The translations under genes were made by a program, and so were the position numbers. The notes beneath the pieces are model-generated. The model was not told the origin of the DNA and did not search any database. It saw only the letters and a list, made by a program, of their open reading frames with translations. A stretch of DNA of 42,736 nucleotides from Geoalkalibacter_A sp034189505 (lineage in GTDB: Bacteria > Desulfobacterota > Desulfuromonadia > Desulfuromonadales > Geoalkalibacteraceae): assembly GCA_034189505.1 (NCBI GenBank), contig JAXHUR010000025.1:1-42736 (forward strand), written 5' to 3'. Shown here piece by piece: positions 25,467 through 35,586 of this stretch. How positions within the stretch are numbered: the first letter of the stretch is position 1; every line of letters begins with the position of its first letter.

Positions 25467-26426
25467 TCACAACTCCTGAGGAGGCAGTTTCTCAACCGCC
25501 CTTAAAATCGCACTGCGTGAACGTGAATTAAATGCGATCTCCGACTCGCCGGCACGGACCCCCCTGCGGGTGAGCAGGCGCACACTTGGCTGCTTGCCGC
25601 ACACACACATGGGAATCCGGGGCGGGCAGGTACAACCAGTTGCAAGCTCGCGGAAGAAGTGCTTCACGCGGCGATCCTCCAACGAGTGAAAACTGATTAC
25701 GACCAGCCTGCCACCCGGCCTGAGCAGCGAAACCGCCTGCTCCAGCCCCTGCTCGACGAAGCGCAACTCATCGTTGACATAAATTCGCAGGGCCTGAAAA
25801 ACACGGGTCGCCGGATGAATCCGTGCCGGGACGTGACCGCCGGGGACCGCATCACGAACCAGCTCGGCAAGCTGTCCGGTAGAAACGAGCGGTTCCTGCT
25901 CCCGCTGCGCAACAATGCGCCGGGCGATGCGTCGCGCGTAACGCTCTTCTCCGAATTCACGGAAAATACGCGCCAGCTCCTTTTCATCTTCCTCCGCCAG
26001 AACGTCCGCTGCCGTGGGACCCGCGGAATCGTCCATGCGCATGTCAAGGGGCACATCGACACGAAACGAGAAGCCGCGTTCGGCCTCGTCCAGCTGGTAG
26101 GAAGACACGCCGAGATCGAGCAGGATTCCGTCGAATCCATCGATCCCGAGTTCACGCGCGACCTGTTCCATCTGTGCAAAATTGCAGTGCCGCAAATCAA
26201 TGCGGTCCGCAAAGGGTGCCAGAACACCCTGCGCCCGCGTGATGGCTGACAGGTCCCGGTCCAGGCCGACAAGTCGTCCATCCGGGGAGGATGCTTCCAG
26301 CACAAGGCGGGCATGTCCGGCGCCTCCCAGGGTTCCGTCCAGGTAGAGCCCCCCGCTTCGGGGAGCGAGGTACGCGATCACCTCGTCCGGCATGACCGGG
26401 ACATGTCCACCAGCGGCGCCGCCCAT
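25467..26426 (-). CDS. rsmH: 16S rRNA (cytosine-1402-N4)-methyltransferase RsmH (MraW)
   Basis: A 319-residue SAM-dependent enzyme that methylates N4 of C1402 in 16S rRNA. Seen are HVPVMPDEVIAYLAP at the N-terminus, the SAM motif LDGTLGGAGHARLVLE, FDGILLDLGVSSYQLDEAER and the C-terminal VVISFHSLEDRRVKHFFREL. The same nucleotide receives its 2'-O-methyl group from RsmI, which is also encoded in this window (32115). ATG 26426, three bases after mraZ. Confidence 0.98.
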   Translation of the reverse strand: MGGAAGGHVPVMPDEVIAYLAPRSGGLYLDGTLGGAGHARLVLEASSPDGRLVGLDRDLSAITRAQGVLAPFADRIDLRHCNFAQMEQVARELGIDGFDGILLDLGVSSYQLDEAERGFSFRVDVPLDMRMDDSAGPTAADVLAEEDEKELARIFREFGEERYARRIARRIVAQREQEPLVSTGQLAELVRDAVPGGHVPARIHPATRVFQALRIYVNDELRFVEQGLEQAVSLLRPGGRLVVISFHSLEDRRVKHFFRELATGCTCPPRIPMCVCGKQPSVRLLTRRGVRAGESEIAFNSRSRSAILRAVEKLPPQEL

Positions 26427-26429
26427 CAG

Positions 26430-26879
26430 TCAAAGTCCCAGGTCGGCAACGAACTGGGGATCGGAGCGCAGAAGTTCCTGAGATTCGCGATTGACCTCGT
26501 CGTAGCGGCTGCGGCTGAAAATATCGATTTTGTCGTAGCCGCCGACCACGACGATCTCCCTGTCCATCCCGGCGTAATTGCGCAATGCATTGCTGAGCTG
26601 GATACGCCCTTGCTTGTCGAAAGTGCAGGATTCCGCCGGGTTGAGGATGAGGCGATTTAATGAAGTGCGTTGGGGCCCGGGAGGAAGGGCGAGGATATTC
26701 TTACGGATCTCCTCCCAGCGCGAGAGGGGATAGGCGGAGAGGCCGCCGTCCACATTTTTGGTCAGCTCCAGGCCCTCATCACCGAAGTCGCGTGCCAGAA
26801 CCTCGCGGAACCGCGCCGGAATACTGGCACGCCCCTTGGCATCGATGTTATTGTGAAACTCTCCGGTGAAACCCACCAT
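26430..26879 (-). CDS. mraZ: Transcriptional regulator MraZ
   Basis: A 149-residue AbrB/SpoVT-fold DNA-binding protein, first gene of the dcw operon; in studied bacteria it binds TGGGN repeats upstream of itself and controls the operon. Two copies of the MraZ motif are present: GEFHNNIDAKGRASIPARFR (about 6-25) and SCTFDKQGRIQLSNALRNYA. ATG 26879 lies about 50 bases after a strong promoter. A TGGGG is present between promoter and gene, but clear spaced repeats are not evident. Confidence 0.96.
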   Translation of the reverse strand: MVGFTGEFHNNIDAKGRASIPARFREVLARDFGDEGLELTKNVDGGLSAYPLSRWEEIRKNILALPPGPQRTSLNRLILNPAESCTFDKQGRIQLSNALRNYAGMDREIVVVGGYDKIDIFSRSRYDEVNRESQELLRSDPQFVADLGL

Positions 26880-26927
26880 CGTTCCTCACTTGGCCGTAAT
26901 TGACACGAATCCCCACGATTTGGGAAA

Positions 26928-26956
26928 ACTATAGCTTTCGCACAGCGGGCTGTCAA
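26928..26956 (-). promoter_or_regulatory. dcw operon promoter upstream of mraZ
   Basis: On the minus strand TTGACA (26951-26956) and TATAGT (26928-26933) are separated by exactly 17 bases, close to ideal for the housekeeping sigma factor. It is the only strong promoter seen ahead of the whole division/cell-wall operon. A CGTGGGG sequence lies between it and the mraZ ATG and could be part of an MraZ site. Confidence 0.85.
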
Positions 26957-27013
26957 GGAGATTTTTTTAATTTTTTTGTAGATTTTTTGAGAAGTTGCCT
27001 CACTTATCGACAT

Positions 27014-27039
27014 AAAAAAAGACCCCTGAAAAGAGGCCT
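27014..27039 (-). terminator. Intrinsic terminator after the CorC/CNNM gene
   Basis: On the minus strand AGGCCTC (27033-27039) pairs with GGGGTCT (27020-27026), using G-U pairs, and is followed by seven Ts. It separates the 28337-27084 gene from the mraZ promoter. Confidence 0.7.
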
Positions 27040-27083
27040 TTCGCATTGACAAACTCGGCAAATAATGAATAATTTCTTATGTT

Positions 27084-28337
27084 TTACTCCTCGGAAGGAA
27101 GGCGCATTTCGATTTTCTCGATGCGTCTCTCCACCACCTTTCTGACAACAAACCCGATTCCGTCTACATCGAGAGCGGCTCCCTCCTCAGGGATCACCCC
27201 GAGCTGGTGCATCAGGAACCCTGCCAGCGTGTTGGCGTGCTCCTCGGAGAGCCCCAGGTGAAAACGACGATTGAGCGCACGCAGCGACATGCTGCCGTCG
27301 ACCAGGTAGTTTCCGGGAGAAATCTCCTTGAACTCGGCCTCTTCAATATCGTATTCATCCTGAATTTCACCGACGATCTCTTCAACAATATCCTCCAGCG
27401 TTACGATGCCTTCGACGCCGCCATATTCATCGACCACGATTGCCAGATGCACCCGGCGCTTGCGGAAAGCCTGCAGCAGAGTCCCCACCCGCTTTGACTC
27501 GGGCACAAAATAAGGAGGGCGGCACTGCTTGCGCAGACAGAACTCCTGTGGGCGGCCGACGAATTTGAGAATGTCCTTTGAATGGATAATCCCCACTACG
27601 TTGTCAAGTCCGCCGTCAATCACCGGAAATCGCGAATGCGGCGCCTGCTGCACCAGGTACAGAGCCTCCTCGAAAGAGGTCCCGGCCTCAATCGCCACCA
27701 CCTCCGGACGGGGAATCATGATATCGCGCACCCGAATTTCGGAGAGGTCGAAAATCCCGTAGAGCATGCGGCGATTCTCTTTCGGCAGCACACCGGCCTC
27801 TTCCCCCACCGCGATGATGGTGCGGATTTCGTCTTCCGAAATAACCGGTACTTTAACCTGCTTGCTCTGCATCAACATCGTCATGAGGCGCGAAATGCGG
27901 GTCACCACCCACACCACCGGGTGGAGAAACCACATGACCGCACGGATAGGCCGCAATACCAGAAAAGAGACCGTTTCAGGATTGCGCGCCGCGTAGGTTT
28001 TGGGGCAGATTTCGGAGAAGATCAGCAGGAGCGGAGTGAGGATCAAAATGGTCAGCCACTCTCCCTGCTCGCCGTAGAGACTGACCAGCAATCCCGTTGC
28101 GAACACCGAGGCGGCGATATTGACCAGATTGTTGCCGACGAGAATGGCGCCAAGTAGGCTCTCAGGCTTCTCAAGCATGTCTTCCAGTTGGTCAGCATGC
28201 GGTCTTTTCTTTCGCACCAGGTATTTAACGCGCATCCGATCGAGCGCCATCAGCGCGGTTTCCGATCCAGAAAAAAAACCCGACAACAGAAACAAAACAG
28301 CCAGGACGCATAAACGCCACCATTCTTCCTGTTCCAT
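27084..28337 (-). CDS. CNNM/CorC-HlyC family membrane protein (DUF21-CBS-CorC_HlyC)
   Basis: A 417-residue inner-membrane protein. The N-terminal DUF21 domain has about four helices and the signature FLLSGFFSGSETALMALDRM. A pair of CBS domains (MIPRPEVVAIEAGTSFEEAL; KRRVHLAIVVDEYGGVEGIV) and a C-terminal CorC_HlyC domain (GNYLVDGSMSLRALNRRFHL) follow. Members are linked to magnesium or cobalt efflux; the old label 'hemolysin' is misleading. ATG 28337 follows GGAGAGGTGA. That ribosome site lies within a small hairpin, CTCTCC (28342-28347) / GGAGAG (28354-28359). Divergent from ligA. Confidence 0.93.
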   Translation of the reverse strand: MEQEEWWRLCVLAVLFLLSGFFSGSETALMALDRMRVKYLVRKKRPHADQLEDMLEKPESLLGAILVGNNLVNIAASVFATGLLVSLYGEQGEWLTILILTPLLLIFSEICPKTYAARNPETVSFLVLRPIRAVMWFLHPVVWVVTRISRLMTMLMQSKQVKVPVISEDEIRTIIAVGEEAGVLPKENRRMLYGIFDLSEIRVRDIMIPRPEVVAIEAGTSFEEALYLVQQAPHSRFPVIDGGLDNVVGIIHSKDILKFVGRPQEFCLRKQCRPPYFVPESKRVGTLLQAFRKRRVHLAIVVDEYGGVEGIVTLEDIVEEIVGEIQDEYDIEEAEFKEISPGNYLVDGSMSLRALNRRFHLGLSEEHANTLAGFLMHQLGVIPEEGAALDVDGIGFVVRKVVERRIEKIEMRLPSEE

Positions 28338-28433
28338 TCACCTCTCCGAAAAAGGAGAGACAGAGGCGCCCATGGACGCTCCGCCACTCTGCATAAACAT
28401 CGATGCCGACCCCGCAAAGGTCGCACTGCACGA

Positions 28434-28462
28434 ATACTACCCTAAGCCGCGGGACATGACAA
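28434..28462 (-). promoter_or_regulatory. Promoter of the CNNM/CorC gene
   Basis: On the minus strand TTGTCA (28457-28462) and TAGTAT (28434-28439) are 17 bases apart. The -35 box overlaps the left arm of the palindrome at 28460-28474. Confidence 0.6.
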
Positions 28463-28474
28463 TTACCGTAATTG
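28460..28474. promoter_or_regulatory. Palindromic operator-like site between divergent promoters
   Basis: CAATTAC-C-GTAATTG is a perfect 7-bp palindrome around one base. Its centre (28467) is exactly midway between the two divergent -35 boxes (28457-28462 and 28472-28477), and it overlaps both. A protein bound here would block both promoters. No regulator gene is adjacent. Confidence 0.6.
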
Positions 28475-28501
28475 ATCAGCCACGTACCGCTATGCTATAA
28501 A
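28472..28501 (+). promoter_or_regulatory. Promoter of ligA
   Basis: TTGATC (28472-28477) and TATAAA (28496-28501) with an 18-base spacer, 84 bases before the ligA ATG. The -35 box overlaps the palindrome at 28460-28474. Confidence 0.6.
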
Positions 28502-28584
28502 GATCGCCCTGAGGCGGAGGTGCAAATCTGCGCCGAACCGGAAACTTGAAACACCAGCGCAGTCTTGCAGCGAAAGGCTGATTT

Positions 28585-30600
28585 ATGGACTACAAACAGG
28601 AACGCGAGCGGCACCAGGACCTCTGCCGCCGGATCTCCCACCACAATTATCTCTATCATGTGCTTGATGAGCCGGAAATCAGCGATGCGGAATATGATCG
28701 CCTTTTCCGGGAGCTGCTGGACATAGAACGTGAGTTCCCCGACCTTGTCACGCCGGACTCCCCGTCACAGCGAGTCGGCGCCCCGCCGCGGGGGAACTTC
28801 CAAACTATCGACCATTCCCTGCCCATGCTCTCCCTTGAAAACGCGTTGAACGAACGGGAATGGCGCGATTTCGACGCCCGTGTAAAACGCGGTCTGGAGA
28901 CCGAAGACGAGGTGGAATACGTCTGCGAAACCAAACTTGACGGGGTGGCGGTCGAACTGGTGTATCACGACCAGCTGTTGAGCCTGGGGAGTACCCGCGG
29001 CGATGGCACCACCGGCGAACTGATCACCGAAAATCTCAAAACCCTGCCCTCCATCCCCTTGCGGCTGCGTGAAGGCGCCCCCGCCTTCCTTGAAGTGCGG
29101 GGCGAAGTCTATATGGACCTCGACGCCTTTCAGACATTGAATCGCGAACGAGAGGAACAGGGAGAGACGCCTTTCGCCAATCCCCGCAATGCCACCGCGG
29201 GCAGCCTGCGCCAGCTTGACTCGAAAATTACCGCAAAGCGCCCCCTCAAGATCTTCTGTTACGGCGTCGGCCTGATGGAGGGCTCCGCCCCCGCCACCCA
29301 TGCCGAGCTGCTGCAGCAGCTTCAGCAGTGGGGGTTGAGAGTCAACCTTGAGCAGACCCGCGTCGTCACCGGTGCCGATGGCGTCTGGCGGGAATTTGAA
29401 CGACTTCTCGCCCAGCGCGAGGAACTGCCCTATGAAATCGACGGAATGGTGGTCAAGGTCAACCGGCGGAGATGGCAGGATGAACTGGGCGACACCTCGC
29501 GCGCGCCGCGCTGGGCCATCGCCATCAAATTCCCGCCGCGCCAGGCTGAAACCCGGATAGAGGAGATCATTCTGCAGGTCGGACGCACCGGCGCTATCAC
29601 TCCGGTGGCCCGCCTGGAGCCGGTCGAAGTGAGTGGCGTGACCGTTTCCCGGGCCAGTCTGCACAATTGGGACGAGATGGAGCGCCTGGATGTCCGGGTT
29701 GGTGACCATGTCATCGTCGAGCGCGCCGGGGATGTGATCCCCGACGTGGTGCGGGTTCTGACCGAAAAACGCAACGGTAGCGAAAGCGGCCTGCCCGCAC
29801 CTCAGAACTGCCCTGTCTGCGGTTCGCCGGTTGCCCGCATCGAAGGCGAGGTGGTCTACAGATGTCAGAACCTGAGCTGTCCGGCCAAACTGAAGGAAAC
29901 AATCAAGCACTTCGCCTCGCGCGGCGCTATGGATATCGAGGGATTGGGAGACCGCACCATCGAACAGATGCTTGAGCGAGAAGTGATAACAAACTTCAGC
30001 GATCTTTACCGCATCCGCAAAGAGGACCTGTTTCAGCTCGACCGCATGGGAGAAAAACTGGCCAGGAATCTGCTCAAAGCCATAGAGAACAGCAAAAAGC
30101 CCGAACTTGCACGCTTTATTTATGCCTTGGGGTTGCGTCACGTCGGCGAGCATACCGCCCGGATTCTGGCGCGCAATTTCGGCAGCCTCGAGGCCCTGGC
30201 ACAGGCCGATCATGAGCAATTGACGCAGATCCATGAGATCGGACCGCAGGTTGCCGACAGCGTGGTCAGCTTTTTTCGCGACCCTCGCAATCGCGAAACA
30301 TTGGCCGCTCTGCAACAGGCCGGTGTCGAACCGACCCACGAAGAGCGGCAGACGGATCAACCGCTGGCGGGAAAAACCTTTGTTTTTACCGGCTCCCTGA
30401 GCCGCTTCACCCGCCAGGAGGCCCAGCAGAAGGTGGAGCAACTCGGTGGGCGTGCGGCCGGATCGGTCAGCAAGAAAACCACCGCAGTCATTGCCGGCGA
30501 GGACGCCGGCGGCAAGCTGGACAAAGCTCGCAGCCTCGGAGTGCCGATCTGGAGCGAAGAGCAGTTTCTGGAGATGCTGGAAAAGGAGAATTCGAAATGA
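28585..30600 (+). CDS. ligA: NAD-dependent DNA ligase LigA
   Basis: A 671-residue enzyme that seals nicks in replication and repair with NAD as adenylate donor. Domain order is complete: the Ia region (HHNYLYHVLDEPEISDAEYD), the adenylation site CETKLDGVAVEL with nucleophile K117, the OB fold, a four-cysteine zinc finger (CPVCGSPV ... CQNLSCPAKL), helix-hairpin-helix repeats (YALGLRHVGEHTARILARNF) and a C-terminal BRCT domain (GKTFVFTGSLSRFTRQEAQ). ATG 28585 has only a weak AAAGG upstream. It overlaps the acylphosphatase gene by four bases. Confidence 0.98.
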   Translation: MDYKQERERHQDLCRRISHHNYLYHVLDEPEISDAEYDRLFRELLDIEREFPDLVTPDSPSQRVGAPPRGNFQTIDHSLPMLSLENALNEREWRDFDARVKRGLETEDEVEYVCETKLDGVAVELVYHDQLLSLGSTRGDGTTGELITENLKTLPSIPLRLREGAPAFLEVRGEVYMDLDAFQTLNREREEQGETPFANPRNATAGSLRQLDSKITAKRPLKIFCYGVGLMEGSAPATHAELLQQLQQWGLRVNLEQTRVVTGADGVWREFERLLAQREELPYEIDGMVVKVNRRRWQDELGDTSRAPRWAIAIKFPPRQAETRIEEIILQVGRTGAITPVARLEPVEVSGVTVSRASLHNWDEMERLDVRVGDHVIVERAGDVIPDVVRVLTEKRNGSESGLPAPQNCPVCGSPVARIEGEVVYRCQNLSCPAKLKETIKHFASRGAMDIEGLGDRTIEQMLEREVITNFSDLYRIRKEDLFQLDRMGEKLARNLLKAIENSKKPELARFIYALGLRHVGEHTARILARNFGSLEALAQADHEQLTQIHEIGPQVADSVVSFFRDPRNRETLAALQQAGVEPTHEERQTDQPLAGKTFVFTGSLSRFTRQEAQQKVEQLGGRAAGSVSKKTTAVIAGEDAGGKLDKARSLGVPIWSEEQFLEMLEKENSK

Positions 30601-30881
30601 GAAAAATTCGCGCCGCAGTGCGCGTCAAGGGGAGAGTACAGGGCGTCAACTTCCGCTACGAAACGCAGCGCACCGCCCGCCGCAACCAGGTCTGCGGCTG
30701 GGTGAAAAACCTGCCCGACGGCGATGTCGCCGCAGTGTTCGAAGGTGAGGAACAGGCCGTGCTGGACACCATCGAATGGTGTCGAAGTGGTCCCGCAACG
30801 GCCCGTGTGGATCATATCGACGTCGAAGAGCAGTGCTGGCGGGGTGAATTTTCATCCTTCGAAATCGTCACCGCGCCCTGA
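30597..30881 (+). CDS. Acylphosphatase
   Basis: A 94-residue enzyme that hydrolyses acyl phosphates. The signature VRVKGRVQGVNFRYETQRTA contains the phosphate-binding loop with catalytic Arg20, and GWVKNLPDGDVAAVFEG contains catalytic Asn38. Length matches the family (about 90-100). ATG overlaps the ligA stop (ATGA), so it is co-translated with ligA. It converges on the response regulator gene with a 14-base gap. Confidence 0.95.
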   Translation: MRKIRAAVRVKGRVQGVNFRYETQRTARRNQVCGWVKNLPDGDVAAVFEGEEQAVLDTIEWCRSGPATARVDHIDVEEQCWRGEFSSFEIVTAP

Positions 30882-30895
30882 CCGGTCGGCCGCAC

Positions 30896-31273
30896 TCAGC
30901 CGACGTTGGTCACAAACCGTTCAAAAACCTCGACAATCTCTCGCGAAACAAACGGCTTGCCGATGAAAAAATCGCCGCCGGCCTCGCGCCCCCGGGTGAC
31001 ATCCTTGTCCTGCCCGGCCGACAGAAACACCACCGGGATATCGCGCGTCTCCGGATCTTCCTTGAGATACCGGCAGACCGCGTAGCCGTCGAGCCCGGGC
31101 ATCATGATATCGAGAAAAATCAGATCGGGACGCTGCTGCTTGACACGCTGCAGGCCCCTGGTGCCGTCCGGCGCATAGTCGAGTGTTGCGTTGCAGCATT
31201 TCAGCAGGGCCCCAAGCACCTCGGCCACGCTTTTCTGATCGTCGATCAGCAATATACGAGCTGGCTCCTTCAT
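30896..31273 (-). CDS. Single-domain response regulator (CheY-like receiver)
   Basis: A 125-residue receiver domain without output domain. The acidic pair is D11-D12 (LLIDDQ), the phosphoacceptor is D55 in IFLDIMMPGLDGY, the switch Ser is S85 in VVFLSAG, and the conserved lysine is K106 in FIGKPF. All residues needed for phosphorylation are present. It is coupled to rsmI by a four-base overlap and is the last gene of the rnhB-yraN-nadE-rsmI group. No histidine kinase is in the window, so its partner is unknown. Confidence 0.93.
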   Translation of the reverse strand: MKEPARILLIDDQKSVAEVLGALLKCCNATLDYAPDGTRGLQRVKQQRPDLIFLDIMMPGLDGYAVCRYLKEDPETRDIPVVFLSAGQDKDVTRGREAGGDFFIGKPFVSREIVEVFERFVTNVG

Positions 31274-32115
31274 TTCAACTCCCCTTGATCCTTCAGTCGC
31301 AAATAGAAACGATACACTTCACTGCGTCCGATCCCGGTCAGGCGTGCCGCCTGGCGCACCAGTTCGGACGGTGGCAGATTGCCCTCCTGCGCCAGGCGCT
31401 GCAGGGCGGTTTTCACATCCGGTGCTTGTTCGCGCTCATGCGTGTCGGCTGCGACCAGAAGGACGATTTCCCCACGAACCCGTTCCTTCTGAAAATGTGC
31501 CACAGCCTCCTTGGCACTGCCGCGAAAAAACTCCTCGTGAATCTTGGTCAGTTCCCGCGCTACGGCCACCTCCCGCTGCTCCCCAAGCAGACGGGCCACG
31601 GCCTCCAGCGTTGCCGCCAGTCGGTGCGGTGCCTCGTAAAAAACCAGGGTGCGCTGCTCATGCGAAAGACCGCTCAGCAGCTGTTCCCGCGCTTTTTTGC
31701 GCGGGGGCAGAAAACCTTCGAAAGCAAAACGCTCACTCTGCTGCCCCGCGACAGACAGCGCCGCCGTCACCGCCGAGGGGCCGGGAACCGTCCGCACCGA
31801 TATGGCTTCCTCATGGCAGCGGGCAACCAGAAACCGCCCGGGATCGGAAATCCCCGGGGTTCCGGCGTCACTGATCAAGGCGATGGACTCGCCGTCCAGC
31901 AGACGCTCGATCAGCTGCTCGCTGCGCTGCCGCTCATTATGTTCGTGGCAGGAAACCAGCGGTGTGGAGATACCGAAATGGGTCAGCAGCTTGCGGCTGT
32001 GTCGAGTATCTTCGGCGGCAACCAGAGAGACCTCCTTAAGAACCCGCAGGGCTCTCAAAGTAATGTCCTCAAGATTGCCGATCGGCGTCGCCACCACAAA
32101 AAGCGTTCCACTCAC
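31270..32115 (-). CDS. rsmI: 16S rRNA (cytidine-1402-2'-O)-methyltransferase RsmI
   Basis: A 281-residue SAM-dependent methyltransferase of the tetrapyrrole-methylase fold that acts on C1402 of 16S rRNA, the nucleotide also modified by RsmH. Motifs: LFVVATPIGNLEDITLRAL, AAEDTRHSRKLLTHFGI, ALISDAGTPGISDPG and FEGFLPPRKKARE. The C-terminal part has the family's extra helical region. Nine bases after nadE; overlaps the response regulator by four bases. Confidence 0.97.
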   Translation of the reverse strand: MSGTLFVVATPIGNLEDITLRALRVLKEVSLVAAEDTRHSRKLLTHFGISTPLVSCHEHNERQRSEQLIERLLDGESIALISDAGTPGISDPGRFLVARCHEEAISVRTVPGPSAVTAALSVAGQQSERFAFEGFLPPRKKAREQLLSGLSHEQRTLVFYEAPHRLAATLEAVARLLGEQREVAVARELTKIHEEFFRGSAKEAVAHFQKERVRGEIVLLVAADTHEREQAPDVKTALQRLAQEGNLPPSELVRQAARLTGIGRSEVYRFYLRLKDQGELK

Positions 32116-32124
32116 TTTATCAGA

Positions 32125-34095
<1,971 letters not shown>

Positions 34096-34164
34096 CAACA
34101 CCTCCAGGCACCACCGAAACTGGTCGTTTCCAGTTGTCCAGCGGCAAAAGACTGCCTTACAGGG

Positions 34165-34527
34165 TCATGCCCCGAAGGCATCAGCAATATGTTCGAAACG
34201 AGGGCTCTCCCCGTCCGCAGTAACCGCCACCACGTCGAAGCGGGGCTGAAAGCCGTCCTTTCCCTGCTGCAGCAGATACCACTGGGCGGCACGCAGGATC
34301 TGGCGCTGCTTGCGCAAACCAACCGCCTCCTGGGGCACTCCAAAGGCATCGCTGCGGCGCGTTTTCACTTCAACGAAAACCAGATCGCGTCCCGACTGGG
34401 CGACAAGGTCAATTTCTCCCACGGGAGTCCGCATGTTGCGCTCGAGGATCCGCCAGCCCTTTTCCCGCAGGTAAGCTTCGGCCTGTCGCTCCCCCCACTC
34501 TCCCAGGCTCCGGCGCTCGCGGCTCAT
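34165..34527 (-). CDS. yraN: YraN family (UPF0102) endonuclease-fold protein
   Basis: A 120-residue protein with the Holliday-resolvase-like PD-(D/E)xK fold: GEWGERQAEAYLREKGWRIL, then GEIDLVAQSGRDLVFVEVKT with the catalytic-type D, E-x-K. Function of the family is not settled. It overlaps rnhB by four bases, a very common arrangement. Confidence 0.95.
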   Translation of the reverse strand: MSRERRSLGEWGERQAEAYLREKGWRILERNMRTPVGEIDLVAQSGRDLVFVEVKTRRSDAFGVPQEAVGLRKQRQILRAAQWYLLQQGKDGFQPRFDVVAVTADGESPRFEHIADAFGA

Positions 34528-35195
34528 AAACCCTCCAGGTGTTCGCGAACCCCGCGAAAGGTCGTGCGGTGCTGGGGGCAGGGCTTGAGACGGGCAATGG
34601 CCTCGCGATGGGCGCGGCTGCCGTATCCCTTGTGCCCGGCAAAACCGTATCCGGGATAAGCGCGGTCAAAAGACTCCATGATTCGATCGCGGATCACCTT
34701 GGCGACAACCGAAGCGGCCGCAACGGACAGAGAGCGAGAGTCGCCCTGCTTCAAAGTGAGTTGTTCGATTGAAACAGGCAGGGGAGTAATACCATCGATG
34801 AGCAGATAATCGGGGGATGGCGCCAATCGGGCGACAGCGCGCTGCATGGCGATCAAGGTCGCCTGCAGGATATTGACGCGGTCGATCAGTTGCGCGGAGG
34901 CGACGCCCACCCCCACGCTCAATGCGTTCCGGCGGATTTCGGGGTAGAGAACACGGCAGCGGGCCGGACCGATTTTCTTTGAGTCGGTCAAACCGTCGAG
35001 TTCGAAGCCTTCAGGCAGGATGACAGCCGCAGCCACGACCGGCCCGGCAAGAGGGCCACGGCCCGCCTCGTCCACACCGGCCACCGCGCGGAATCCACGA
35101 CTGAGGGCCCGCTGTTCGAAGTGCAGCGTGGAGCATTGGTCTTCATAAAATAGGGAAGCTTGATTCACAACAGTACCGTTTCGACATCTGCGCAC
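34524..35195 (-). CDS. rnhB: Ribonuclease HII
   Basis: A 223-residue enzyme that cuts the RNA strand of RNA-DNA hybrids and starts removal of misincorporated ribonucleotides. Active-site motifs: VAGVDEAGRGPLAGPVVAAA (Asp-Glu), LTDSKKIGPARC, and LLIDGITPLP with the later catalytic Asp region. ATG 35195 has AAGGTG upstream; a GTG at 35168 (VNQASLF) is an alternative that would shorten it by nine residues. First gene of the group ending with the response regulator. Confidence 0.96.
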   Translation of the reverse strand: MRRCRNGTVVNQASLFYEDQCSTLHFEQRALSRGFRAVAGVDEAGRGPLAGPVVAAAVILPEGFELDGLTDSKKIGPARCRVLYPEIRRNALSVGVGVASAQLIDRVNILQATLIAMQRAVARLAPSPDYLLIDGITPLPVSIEQLTLKQGDSRSLSVAAASVVAKVIRDRIMESFDRAYPGYGFAGHKGYGSRAHREAIARLKPCPQHRTTFRGVREHLEGL

Positions 35196-35253
35196 CTTCG
35201 GCCCGACGGCGAAGGCGGCCTATTTCATCTGGATTTCGACAAACGACTGATGT

Positions 35254-35282
35254 AGTATACGGATGTTTCAGTGTGATTTAAA
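35254..35282 (-). promoter_or_regulatory. Possible promoter of the rnhB group
   Basis: On the minus strand TTTAAA (35277-35282) and TATACT (35254-35259) are 17 bases apart, about 58 bases before the rnhB ATG. The -10 is good and the -35 matches four of six. It is consistent with the terminator at 35553, which cuts rnhB off from rplS. Confidence 0.4.
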
Positions 35283-35338
35283 GTGCTGGGCGTCCCTTTG
35301 AGGTAACGCCAATTCAACCCGGCAAAGGAGGAAAGAAA

Positions 35339-35530
35339 ATGGGCCTGTTTATCTTAGCGCTGGCGGTCGTCGCCTATCTGGTTCTGCTGGTCGACTGGAA
35401 CGAGTTTCTAATGGCTTTCGGCAAAGGCGGATGGCCGGCGGTTGCTCTGTACGCACTTCTGGCGGTCATGATCGTTCTGGTCCTGACCAACCCCGACATC
35501 CCGCACATCGCTCCGGTCGGCCATCACTGA
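35339..35530 (+). CDS. Unrecognised small membrane protein (63 residues), antisense between rplS and rnhB
   Basis: A strong ribosome site (AAAGGAGGAAAGAAA) precedes ATG 35339. The peptide has two hydrophobic helices, FILALAVVAYLVLLV and PAVALYALLAVMIVLVL, joined by a short loop with DWNEFLMAFGKGGW, and ends in GHH. I do not recognise a family. It lies opposite to the ribosomal/RNase operons around it and is closed by a strong terminator, so it is probably an independent transcription unit. The combination of ribosome site, hydrophobic pattern and terminator makes it a real gene. Confidence 0.75.
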   Translation: MGLFILALAVVAYLVLLVDWNEFLMAFGKGGWPAVALYALLAVMIVLVLTNPDIPHIAPVGHH

Positions 35531-35552
35531 TCGCCACCGTTGTGCGCTTGCG

Positions 35553-35584
35553 CAAAAAAGCCCCGGCTCAGCCGGGGCTTTTTT
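35553..35584. terminator. Bidirectional intrinsic terminator
   Basis: AAAAAAGCCCCGG, a short CTCAG loop and CCGGGGCTTTTTT form a near-perfect hairpin with A and T tracts on both sides. It serves the 63-residue gene (plus strand) and rplS (minus strand, stop at 35587). Confidence 0.93.
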
Positions 35585-35586
35585 GT

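Noticed and set aside
26880..26927. Array of MraZ-binding TGGGN boxes before mraZ
   Set aside because: Only one clear TGGGG is present downstream of the promoter; the regularly spaced repeats of the known sites were not seen.
28765..30441. A 558-codon minus-strand frame opposite ligA
   Set aside because: Shadow of ligA, which has every expected domain on the plus strand.
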